DNA of 64,000 nucleotides from Chlamydomonas sphaeroides (Eukaryota > Chlorophyta > Chlorophyceae > Chlamydomonadales > Chlamydomonadaceae): contig BDDC01000023.1 in NCBI GenBank assembly GCA_001662425.1, forward strand, positions 98,678 through 162,677, written 5' to 3'. Below, piece by piece: positions 54,701-64,000 of the stretch. Both the position numbers and the translations under genes were made by a program. Within the stretch, counting starts at the first letter, position 1; every line of letters begins with the position of its first letter. Under the pieces are notes generated by a model. It searched no databases. It worked only from the letters and a program-made list of their open reading frames with translations, and was not told the origin of the DNA.

Positions 54701-57700
54701 ACGCCGCTGCCGCCGGCGCTGCTGTCGGGCGCACCGTCGACGGGGGCCTTGCCGCTGTGGACCGACAAGCTCTCGCTCTCGCCGTGGCGCGGAGCGGTGA
54801 AGGACGTGCTCCTGGCGCTGCTCTGGCCCGCTGCGTCCTTGTCGTCTGCATCGCGTTCGCGTTCGGAGGGCGCGCCCATGGAAAAGGACAGAAACATCGA
54901 GCCGGCGCCCGACACGCCGCCCATGGAGGCGCCGGACGCGAGGCGCGGCCCCGTGCAAGCCTCCACCTCGCCCGCCACCACGATGAGCAGCTCGATCACA
55001 TTGTCGCCCTGTGGGGCGCGAGCCAACAGGAAAGCACGTGGCCGGGTGTGGCCTAGCTGCAGGCACCCCTCGTGCGTACGTCCGCATGGAGCAGCTGGAT
55101 GCGCTATGTGCCTGCCCGGGAGCGGCGTCCGGGGTCGTCCTCCCCGCTGCAGGTTGGCAGCCCGGTAGGTGCGTGCCAGCCAAACACACGCCCGACCGAC
55201 CACAGGCCCCGGCATGCGATGGTGTGACCCGCAGCACACGGTCGGTGGCAGCGGCAGTACCTCGGACGCGAAGTCTACGCTGGCATGGAGAGACTAGACT
55301 GTCCGTACGTGCGATGTCAGCTTAGATTTTCATTGACTGCTGCAGCATTTCTGCAACAATCTGCAGCCCTGCGCACCTCGGACATAATGTCGACGCCCGG
55401 CAGGAACAGCTCCACGCGTGCGACCGCCAGCAGCGCATCCAGGAACCTCTGCTTGCAGCCCCTGAACAGGTAGCAGCCCTGGATGGCGGAGGCCACAGCA
55501 GCGAGCATGGCAGCACACACCCTGTGGCAGTGCCCACGTCAGCGCTGCAGGCATGCCACCTCGCCGGGTGCCGCCGGGTGTGGTTGGAGCAGCGGCGCAC
55601 CGTGCAAGCCACGCACGCGGCCGTGAGGAAACGGGCAGTTTGGTCGACAGGGAGCCCGCCGCGACAGACAGCCCGTCGCTCGTGGCCACACTGACGCACA
55701 GGAGCCGATCCCCCGGGGGCGCGGCGCGCGCATAGAGCCCGCCGGTGTCCCGGAGCCCCGCCAAGACACGACACACCACCGGCTTCTGGCGTCGTGGCGT
55801 CACACCGCATTGCTCACACCTTGAGGTGCGCCAGGTACAGGTGCCGCAGCGCCCGGCGGCGCAGCGTGATGGGGTAGATGGACAGCACTGCGTCGTCACA
55901 CGTCTGGGGGCGGGCGCGGCAGGCGGTGGCTCGGGGAGCGCATGAGCGACTACTCAGGCCTTGGAGCCCCGGGCAGCGCAGCCAGACTACACGCAACCCC
56001 ATCCCTGCGGCTCAAGAGCTTCTACGCGAGATACGATAGTCCGGGGTGTCGTGTCAGCTCGCTCGGGCTCGCACCTCCTCGCTGTCAAAGTGCACCTCCA
56101 GGTGCTCGCGCATCGCCTTCTGCAGCCTCTGCGCGTGCAGGGACGGGCGGGAGCATCGGTTGGGTCGGGGTGGGGCGGGGCACATGGCCTGGCAGGCAGG
56201 TGTACAGTTGTACTAGCTGGCTGGAATCAGGCGTGCCTGCATCGCCCACCTCGGGCAGCTCGTTGTCGCGGCCGTACTCGGCGAGGTTGCTCATTCGGTC
56301 GCGAAAGGCCTTGCTGTGCTCGTCGGCCTTGACCATCATCATGGTCACGGTGCCGATCACGTAGGCCGCAAGGAACAGGTTGAACAGCTGCGGGTGTGGG
56401 GGCCCGGACAGCGTGTGTCATCACGGCGGGAGCAAGCAGCTGGCGGTGCGCAGCCGAGGAATGGGGCGTCGGGGTTGTGTGCGCGAGTGCAGACGACGGT
56501 TTGAAACATGGCAGCCCGCACGCGTGGCTCGGGCAGACCTGCACGCCGGTACAGTGCCGTGCGGTGCTGTGCAGCGCCGTACCAGGTAGATGATCATGAG
56601 CCCCATCTCCAGCATGGTGGTTGGGTACATCTCGGCGTCACCCATGGCAGTGAACACCGTGACGGAGAAGTACAGCGCCTGCCGTACGTTGCCGTACCAT
56701 GCGTGGGACAGGAGGCGCCGGCACGCACCGGCGATCAGGCAAGGCGCTAATCAGGCTTCACGCTGCTGTTAGGTTCTACACCAAAATTGCAACTGCCGAT
56801 TCGTGGCGACTCGTCTGCCTGCGCCCCATGCCCGTGACGATGATTTCCCACGTACCATGATGTACTGCTGCCAGATGCTCTTGCCAATGAACGCGTCCGC
56901 GTTGCGGCCCACCCAGGTGTTGCCAGACAGGCCCTCGTGGCGCGCGACCAGGAAGAAGATGCACGCCGCCCAGCTGGCCGCCACATGAGGAGGCACGGCG
57001 TGGGCAGGCAGTTGTGGCAGGAACTAATAACCAACCTAGCTCGCCGCAGGGCTCAGCCCAGTCCCCTGCCCCAAATGCCAATCAGGGAATGGGCCAGGCA
57101 GCCGCAGCACGCGGCGAACAAAACAAGCACGCACAACGGCAGGCCCGGATGCAGGTGGCGAGAACAGTTGCAGCAGTGATGGCAGGAGCCGTGGCGGGGG
57201 CAGCAGGCACAGCGGGTGCCGGCCGGGAACTCCACACGCAACTCCACGGCACGCCCCGGTCTCACTGGGAGACGTAGCAGACGTATGTGTAGTTGCGCAG
57301 CACCATGAGCATGCCCTGGCTGAGGACCATGTTGTAGTCGAGGGCGTTGAAGAGGTCGAAGATGCGGTACATGCGCGTCTACGGCGGGGAGGGGACGGGC
57401 AGCGGCGCGCGGCGTTGGCGGCGGCACATAGGACGGCGCGGCCGTGGGGTACCGGGGCCGGTGCTGGACGTCACAGCGAGATGGGCAGGATGCAAGTTGT
57501 GGTGCATACGCGTGTGGGGCGGGTAGGGCAGCAGAGACTGGAAGCGCGAGTGACACCATTGACACTTTGTAAGGGCTGTGTCCTGCCCCGCGCTGCCCGG
57601 CAAAATGAGCGCCGCCCCGCGGCCGTCGCGGGAGTGGCAGCATGGGGGGAAATGGGGCTCGCCAGGCGCGCCCAGGCCCTCGCGAGAGCCAGCGGCACAG

Positions 57701-60207
57701 CCCATGCCCGCTGTGTTTCATTCGTCGACAGCCCCGCCATGCGCCCTAGCAGCGCCCTGCACATGATCCTGCTGTTCGGAGCAGACCTGCAGACCGGCAG
57801 GTGCCGGTCATCTCACCAGCACCAGCAGCTTGATCCAGCCGACCTTGAGCAGCGTCGCCTCCGAGGCGCCGGCGCTCTTGGCGATGGCCTCGGCGATCCA
57901 GTCCCAGGGGAAGCATCCCAGCACGTCGAGCACGAACTTCCAGCTGCACGCGGGTGGGGCGTGAGCCCGGGGGACCACAAGCACACAAGGTCACCTCCCT
58001 GACACCAGCGCTGCATACACCGGCCCCGCCGGCACCACCCCGCCTGCGCGACTGAAGACCATGCTACCCACGGCCGGCACCCCAGGCTGCTATGCTCGCG
58101 AGTGCGTGCATAAGTCGTACCTGCGTGCGTAGGCCAGCAGCATGCGAGGTTGCGAGGTGACCAGCACGCCGGTCTCCGTGTCGTAGAACGACACAAACAT
58201 CTTGAGCAGGAAGTCGATCAGAAAGGTGGCCGTGACCATGTACTCGAGGCCGTCCAGCCAGGCGCGAGAGCTGCGGGCAGCAGCAGGAGGGCCCCGGGGG
58301 TCAGTCGTCAGCCGAGTGATTCCGGATGGCCAGCTGGGCCTTCTGCCCCCCCCCCCCGCCGGAAAGCGGTTCCTGAGCCGAGCGGCCGAGTCCAGGGAGG
58401 CCGCGTGCGTGGGTGTGAGCGGCGCGGGTCGCCAAGACAGGGCCTGGCCTGTGCTTCGACAGTCGGTTCTGGGTGTTCAATTAAGCGGGCCAGCGCGGTC
58501 AGCCGCTGGCAGACGTTGGCCGGCGATCATCTGCGACCTCTCGGAGCTGTGCGCGCGCTGACTCCTCCGGCCTTGCGGACAGGCGAAGCTTCTGTATAGC
58601 CTAGGCAGTCATGGCATCCGAGCTTGCGCGTCCGAACGACCCGTAGGCGTTCACGCGCGGCCACGGACCGCGGCGGGCGGTTTAAAGAGGCTGCCTTGGC
58701 TGGCAGGACGGAGGCCCAGTGCACTTGAGCCCAGCTGTGTCAGGTCCTGCAGTCGTCCATCTGGTAGCCGCGGCCCCGACGGGCTTCCACGGGTTCATCT
58801 GAGACCGTGGCCAGCCCCACGGCATACGCTGCCGCCGCTCGGACCGGACCCCAGCCCCGGACTGATCCGGACTCACTCGTCGCTCTGGAAGGCCATGTGG
58901 AAGGTGGCCAACCAGCAGCTCAGCAGCGCCACCGCCACAGCCCAGTAAAACCAACCCACGTGGTACCTGTGGGGTTGCAGGTTTGCTCAAGAGGTAAGAC
59001 ATCATCAACTGCTTGGTGGATGGGCGCTTTGCTACGAAGACCTGCAAATTTGCAACTCTGCTCCAGTACTTGCCTATCCTATCTAGGCAGTACAAACAAG
59101 ATACGCAATCCAAGCTGTCATAGCCAACGGCACGCAGCGCAGCGGCCAACGCAGGGCGCGCACGGCAGCGCTGGCGCACGCAGGGACCCGTCCCAGAGCC
59201 CGGGCGCTCACCACTTGGTGTCGGGCTCGATGGCAAGTGTGGCGCACAGCAGCGCCCACAGCCGCGCGGCAGCCTCACGGGTCTTGCGCCCCATGGTGTC
59301 ACGGACCGAGCGCGCGCGGCCCATGGCGGCCAGCCCCCCGCCGGCGGCGCCGCCGATGGCCACAGCGCCAGCGGCAGATTGGGCGCTGCCCGTCTTGCCA
59401 CTGGTCGACACGGGACCCATGCTGCGAGCGGCCGCCTGCGGTGGGTGGCGAGAGGCAGGGCCTAGGTCGCGCAGGGCTAGCGACTTTGTTGGGCCGACGT
59501 GTGGGCCGCTCAGTCGCCGGGAGGGAAGGGGCGTTGGGGGCGGGGCTGCGCGGTTGCTATCACACACGCACGGCATGTGCAGCGGCGTTTTGGGTGCAAT
59601 CTGATTGTCGTTGAATCCTTGTTTTCCCAGCCGGCACCCACCATGGCCCTCGTGGCGCCGGCCATGGCCACGGCCGTGCCAACTTTCTTCCACTGTGCGT
59701 TGCGCACCACCGAGCCGCGGGTGGCGGCGGATGCGGCCCCGGCGCCGGTGCTGCTGCCCCTGACTACCGGGTCGGCATGCGGCGAAAAGGCTGCAACGCC
59801 GTTCCAGGCGGAGCCGTCCACGACCGATTGATCCAAGTCGGCGGACAGGTGCTGCGCCTCAAATTTGCCGCTGCCGAACTCGCCGCCGGCGCCGAAAACG
59901 TCGCCAGGATCGTACGAGGTGCTAGGGGCTGACTTGCCGTCCAGGAGCTCGCTGATGCGGGCGGGACGCCGGCCGCCAGCAGCGGTGGGTGGCGGCTTGG
60001 GGATGACGAATGAGGGCGTCACCGGGCGCTGCGGGGGGTGAGTGGTACACGTAATGGAAGGCACGTGGATGGTGCGAGTGCCCGTGTCCGAGGGTTTCAG
60101 CCCACCTTATCGCCGAGCTCTTGCACATCCACCGACGAGTGGGCGCTACGATCAACAACGCCGTGGGTGGCCGCGACGGCCGCGGCCGCGACAGCATGCA
60201 CGTCCAT
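48729..60207 (-). CDS. Channel B: AKT/KAT-like channel with CNBD-like domain and ankyrin repeats
   Basis: Complete paralogue of channel A, 28 exons: 60207-60106, 60028-59642, 59435-59212, 58966-58877 (S1), 58270-58121 (S2), 57943-57817 (S3/S4), 57378-57266 (S5), 56971-56856, 56678-56583 (pore), 56387-56250 (S6), 56128-56075, 55903-55820, 55478-55377, 55007-54660, 54526-54394, 54244-54187, 54048-53868, 53664-53549, 53411-53350, 53154-53100, 52859-52810, 52597-52514, 52250-52037, 51953-51687, 51443-51123, 50873-50749, 50531-50200, 49942-48729. Junction phases agree throughout. Start ATG at 60207 (MDVHAVAAAA) joins in frame to RPVTPSFVIPK. Segments: WFYWAVAVALLSCWLATFHM (S1), FLIDFLLKMFVSFYDTETG (S2), MYRIFDLFNALDYNMVLSQG, LFNLFLAAYVIGTVTMMMVK (S6). 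The last exon is a 400-residue Ala/Gly/Ser/Pro-rich tail. The junction 53549/53411 requires a GC donor (GCGAGT). The pore filter is non-canonical. Confidence 0.92.
49951..50000. repeat. About 10-bp degenerate tandem repeat (GTTTGTATTG) in a channel B intron
   Basis: Four to five T/G-rich units lie directly upstream (on the minus strand) of the last channel B exon. On the transcribed strand this is a C/A-rich tract next to the acceptor at 49943. Confidence 0.8.
50749..53411 (-). other. Channel B ankyrin-repeat region
   Basis: Repeats include AAQGDVESLRTMLSQGISP, DYDGRTGLMLACAKGHV/AAVRLFLESGAD, FGNSALSEAAKNSHDECVQA, LPKLRRLLRAGAPPDSCD, ALHIAGAEGNLAAVKLLVEE, RWGNTALDEARRVGAAPVV, MLEAARVGHPDTVAAFRAAG and TPLHLAARHSHLGT/VRCLLE. 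It contains the tract nearly identical to channel A. Confidence 0.87.
53868..55478 (-). other. Channel B cyclic-nucleotide-binding-like domain with insert
   Basis: GCYLFRGCKQRFLDALLAV and VELFLPGVDIMSE/GDNVIELLIVVAGEVEA are followed by a Ser/Gly/Asp-rich insert of roughly 90 residues, then ALGEIAFFTEGASHESAV and QARIVLENLQRNAEAAV. GE of the cassette is kept (LGEIAFF), but the Arg that contacts the cyclic phosphate is replaced (SHESA). Confidence 0.8.
54316..54371. repeat. 20-bp tandem repeat, 2.6 copies, in a channel B intron
   Basis: CGCCCGGCGGCGCAAGGCAG at 54316 and 54336, with a partial copy at 54356. It lies between exons 54526-54394 and 54244-54187. Confidence 0.88.
56583..56678 (-). 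other. Channel B pore exon with AMG selectivity filter
   Basis: Encodes ALYFSVTVFTAMGDAEMYPT and the start of S6 (LEMGLMIIYL). Aligned to T-x-G-Y-G-D this gives F-T-A-M-G-D: the first filter Gly is Ala and Tyr is Met. Frame and splice sites on both sides are intact, so the substitution is not due to a misplaced boundary. Confidence 0.88.
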
Positions 60208-61344
60208 AGTCAAGCCGATGGCCCCGCCGGCGCCTACTCCTTGGCAACCATCATGTCAAGTATCGCAGTGTGCATCAACGGTCTTGCACTCCCGCGCAGC
60301 AGGTTTCTGCAGGTTTTTTCTCTGAGCCACCAGGCGCACCGAACGTCCGCTGTCGTGTCCGGCTTATTCAATTGTTGCTTTGCTCACGTAGCCGTGGTCC
60401 GACTGATATGTTATCGAGTAATATGGGCACGTGGGGTACCTTTGAAACTTTCGGCTGCCAGCCCGGTTGAACGTGACGTGCTCCGCTTTGCAGCAGATCG
60501 TCTGCACCAATATGCACTGCAAGGCAGGCGTGCAGTGCTTACGCAAAGAGTAGTCGTGCGCCGACCAAGGCCGTAGAGGCTATGTGCTGACGTTGGGTTG
60601 GTCCGTGCAAGCCGAGCTTAGTTGCCGCAAAGTGAGCGCGTATGCGAGCAAGAACAATGGAGCACGCAGGCCATTATTGCAGTTAGGGTTGTCGCCGCTT
60701 GTCACAATGTATGTCGCGCCGTTGACATCATCTGTGGTATGTAGTCCTGGACGTGGACGTGCTACATTTGGAGAAATTGCCGTGCTTGCCATCCGGCCGG
60801 CGCACCCCGCCCTTTCTGCGTGGTGCTGTAACTCAGCCTCCACTTTGCTGGCACAATATACATCATAAGATCACGCCTCGTCAAATGACGAAACTACTCT
60901 TCATAACCTTGACTTACGAAGAACCTTGAAGTCCGTTTCTTGAAGCCGACGTGCGCTCGCTGCATGCTACCATAAGATAAGGCGTGTGAAGGACACGATG
61001 GTTGCAGTTTAAGGGACACGTGAACGCGTACCAGGGCTGTCAATTGGGCCGAGCAGCTGGCCATGGCCGATAAAAGCAGCAAGGGCACGAACAGCGTCTT
61101 CCCAATCTTGGACGGAGGCCGGCCAAGCGCAAGTGGCACCGGCGATGGCAACAGCGCGCGGCCGTCGCAGACGGTGGGATACCTCTTGTGACCTGGTAAC
61201 CGTTGCGCGTAGCTATAGCAACACTAGCTGCATCTCGCTGGGGTTTTGCTCTGACGCGTGGGCCATGCACATGTGCGGTGCCACGCTGATATGGGCGCGT
61301 CGTTCCTGCCATGCAACGATTCACAACCCAAGTTATCCTGACTA
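60208..61344. promoter_or_regulatory. Head-to-head intergenic region between channels B and C
   Basis: About 1.1 kb, AT-richer than the genes, containing upstream sequences of both channels. Short frames (for example 60584-60868 plus) show no recognisable domain. Shared regulation is inferred from orientation only. Confidence 0.4.
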
Positions 61345-64000
61345 ATGCTGCTGACTGGCAAAATGAGGTCTTTGGAGGCTGACCGCAACCCCGCACCACC
61401 CTGCTGCCACCAGGGTGTCCGGCAGCTCCGCATCTCCGCTGTCGTCGACTTTGAGCCAGAGTCAATGTCAAACTCGCCCGCCGTCACGAAGACCGGCATG
61501 GCGGACGCCTCGGTTGGTGGCAGCAAATCAACTTACAATCGTCTGGCCGTGCCCTCAAAATCCATGCGTACCATGAGCATGCGCAGGTGGGCCGTGCAAA
61601 CAGCGTCGCTGATTAATGTTGCTATCCTCGCACCAGCTCACTTCGTTCGTTGCGCTCGCTACTGGCACCTCCCCTCTGCGTGCCTCCGCAGCATGTCGAT
61701 GCGCGACGGCGTGCTGGGCCTTCTGGGCGGCGATGCAGTCCCTGAGGTTGGGCCCTGGGGCGTGCTGCAGCAGGAGGCGAGGTCCAAGTCGCTGTGGAAC
61801 CGGTTCAAGCAGGCGGCAGCGAGAGCCAACCAAGCGGCCGTGATCCGACCGGGCAACAACAGGTGAGCGTCTCGTGCTGAAGAGCCACAGCCCGCTGGCA
61901 GCGCGGCATCTGGTTGCGTGTGTTGCGTGAGTAGCGGCACGGCCTCGAGCTACGGATTGCCTGACCTGTTACAAGGTGTCCCAGTCACGTGAGCCAGTGG
62001 CATTATAAGCACTACTGGAAAAATGGCTCTCACGTCAACTCAAACGCTGAAAATTGCGTCAAGGTGATCGCCCGTCCCTTGCCGACCCAGGTATCACAAC
62101 TGGATGTACGTCTGCGTCGCCGCCGCCTTCATCAGCGGCTGGGTGCTGCCATTCCAGTTTGCCTTTGCGGAGCCGGGCGGCCTCCTGGCGTGAGTGCGCC
62201 TCGCGACGCCTGCCACACCCGCCCTCCGTCACACGCCGCCGCCTGTCAGCTCAAGCACCCGCCGCGGACGTACCGCGCACCCATGCCATGATCACGCCGT
62301 ACCCATGCCGTACGCTGCTGCACAGGCCGTACGGCGACTGGCTGGCCATCATCGAGTACCTGTCGGCGGCTATCTTCACAGCCGATTTTGTGCTGCGATT
62401 CTTCGTGGCGTTCATCGACCCCGACACTGGGCTCACAGTCACAAGGCGCCGCCGCATCGTGCGGCACTACCTGGCCAGGTGGGGGCAAGGAGCTGTGGCC
62501 GTGGCTGCGACCCCACGCCCCGAGGCCACCTTAAACCAAGCGCACCTCGCCTCGCCTCGCCAAGCGCGCACCGGTCGGTGGCCCCGCACACAGTCAGCGC
62601 GCCTTCGGCCGCCCCGGAACGGCCGCCGCAATGCCGACGCCGCTGCCTGCTCGCTCTGTGTCACATGCCGCTTGGCCCCGCAGCTGGAAGTTCCCGTTCG
62701 ACCTGCTCGGCTGGCTGCCCCTGGACTGGCTCGTGATCGACGTGGCCGCTGCGCATGGCGCCAGCGACGTCGCGCTCGTCAAGCTGGGCTGGATCAAGCT
62801 GCTGCACCTGGTGCGACATACCGCCGCACGCAGCATCACGAGGCCATGCCTGCCTTGTCAAGCGCGCCGCCGCCACTCGAGACACTGGCATGTTGGATGG
62901 CCATCCGTCACAGATCACAAGCATCTTGTACCAAGGATCATGGATCCCGTGACAGTCCTACCACGCCTCGTGCGCCCCGGTGCCCTCCCTCCCGCAGGCG
63001 CGCATGTACCGCGTGTTCGAGTTTTTCGCCGACCTGGACTACCGCATGGTGCTGGGCCAGGGCACGCTGCTACTCACCCGCAACTACACCTACATCCTCT
63101 ACGTCACGCACTGGGCGGGTGCGCCCTGTGGGGTACTCGGCCTACTACCTTTTATATCGTATACCGTTGATGTTGCCTTGATGCTTGGGTTGAAATCGTG
63201 GGTTACGGCCCACAGCACACGCGCAACCGCGGCTCTGACAGATGCTCTAGTTGCGCAGGGGCGCATTGTACGGCCAGGGCTGCGGGTGGGACGGCGGGGC
63301 GCTGTGGACCGCTTCTGCCTTTCACGGCCAGCCCGGCCCACAGCTGAGTCGCGTCGTGCCCGTCGTCTTGGTGTGTCCCCCACAGCCTGCATCATGTACC
63401 ACATTGCCAAGGAACAGCGCTTCTCAGAAGAGTCGTGGGTGGGCCGCAACGCCGACCGCTTCGAGGGCCGCCACACCGGGCAGCGGGTGAGTCCGGGGCG
63501 GGGAGCATCAGTCATGGGCGCGGGAGGGGCTCGGCGCCTAGCATGGGCGGCAGCTACCTGTAGTAGCCTGGCAGCGTGTCAAGGGTGCCTCTCGTGGCCG
63601 CGCTCCGGCCTGACGTATGCTCTGTTGCCACCGCTGCCAACGCCCGCGCGCGCAGTACCTGCTGTCGCTCTACTTCTCCGTCAGCGCCGTCACGGGCCTG
63701 GGCGACGGCTCGCTGTACGCGTCCACCGTGCCCGAGGCCGCCTTCATGATCGTGTACCTGTGAGTCAGGGGCGGCGGGCGGGAGGGTCCCGTGGGGCGCA
63801 GGCACCTTGGGGGCGACAGCGTCCGATTGACACGCGTCGTGGGTACCGCCTGTCCTGGACCACTTGCAAGGCAAGCGTTCCCCATCCACACAACTCCGTC
63901 TCATGCCTGCACCTCCCCCTCCTCCTGCCTCGCACCCAGCCTGTTCAACCTGTTCCTGGGCGCCTACATCCTGGGTACCGTGACCATGCTGGTGGTGAAG
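61345..64000 (+). CDS. Channel C: AKT/KAT-like channel, cut by the right edge in S6
   Basis: Third channel paralogue. Exons: 61345-61586, 61692-61862, 62091-62188 (S1, NWMYVCVAAAFISGWVLPFQ), 62327-62478 (S2, AAIFTADFVLRFFVAFIDPD), 62684-62810 (S3/S4, LLGWLPLDWLVIDVA, VKLGWIKLLHL), 62998-63118 (ARMYRVFEFFADLDYRMVLG), 63386-63486, 63656-63759 (pore), 63940 to edge (S6, LFNLFLGAYILGTVTMLVVK). All junctions keep phase. The N-terminus (VVDFEPESMSNSPAVTKTGM, SMSMRDGVLGLLGGDAVPEV) is cytosolic and not conserved with A or B. Start is uncertain: 61345 or the next Met at 61363. CNBD and ankyrins, expected by homology, lie beyond the window. Confidence 0.9.
63656..63759 (+). other. Channel C pore exon
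   Basis: Encodes SAVTGLGDGSLYASTVPEAA, the same GLG filter as channel A with one amino-acid change (F to V before T). Four of the five nucleotide differences from A are synonymous, while the flanking introns are unrelated. Confidence 0.88.

Noticed and set aside
1..64000. Search for CRISPR arrays, rRNA, tRNA, bacterial operons or phage genes
   Set aside because: None recognised. Short tandem repeats are intronic microsatellites or minisatellites without spacer structure.

Overview
This window is nuclear DNA from a green alga, almost certainly a volvocine or other chlamydomonadalean species. The evidence is GC-rich coding sequence with strong third-position G/C bias, genes split into about 10-28 short exons by 60-600 bp introns with GTGNG/GTACG donors and GCAG acceptors, TGTAA candidate polyadenylation signals, microsatellites inside introns, and the gene set itself (plant-type AKT/KAT channels, plastid-type Deg protease, PFL-activating enzyme). 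Nothing looks bacterial. Exon limits were worked out by hand from splice-site and reading-frame continuity plus remembered family motifs. They are predictions. First exons are the least certain.

Layout from left to right: a PGM2-type phosphohexomutase/phosphopentomutase (minus, runs off the left edge); channel A, a complete AKT-like channel with ankyrin repeats (plus, 28 exons, containing a 450-N assembly gap inside an intron); a broken SGNH-hydrolase copy (minus, about 17.5-18.1 kb); an F-box/kelch protein (minus, 13 exons); a radical-SAM pyruvate formate-lyase activating enzyme (plus); an intact secreted SGNH hydrolase (minus, 12 exons); a CECR5/HDHD5-type HAD hydrolase (minus, 13 exons); a DEG2/DEG9-type Deg protease (plus, 14 exons); channel B (minus, 28 exons); and channel C (plus, cut by the right edge after S6). 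Channels B and C are head to head across about 1.1 kb.

The genes do not form an operon-like pathway. The theme is a local family of three Shaker-type channel paralogues flanking unrelated housekeeping genes. They have different pore signatures (GLG in A and C, AMG in B), charge-poor S4 segments and degenerate cyclic-nucleotide pockets. A and B share a patch of near-identical sequence that includes an intron (82 of 83 bases), which points to gene conversion. A and C share an identical stretch of the S6 exon.

The most unusual single item is a 9-nt, phase-symmetric micro-exon in the Deg protease. It carries the catalytic serine, and skipping it would keep the frame while deleting exactly Asn-Ser-Gly. 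No CRISPR, rRNA, tRNA, origin or complete transposon was recognised.
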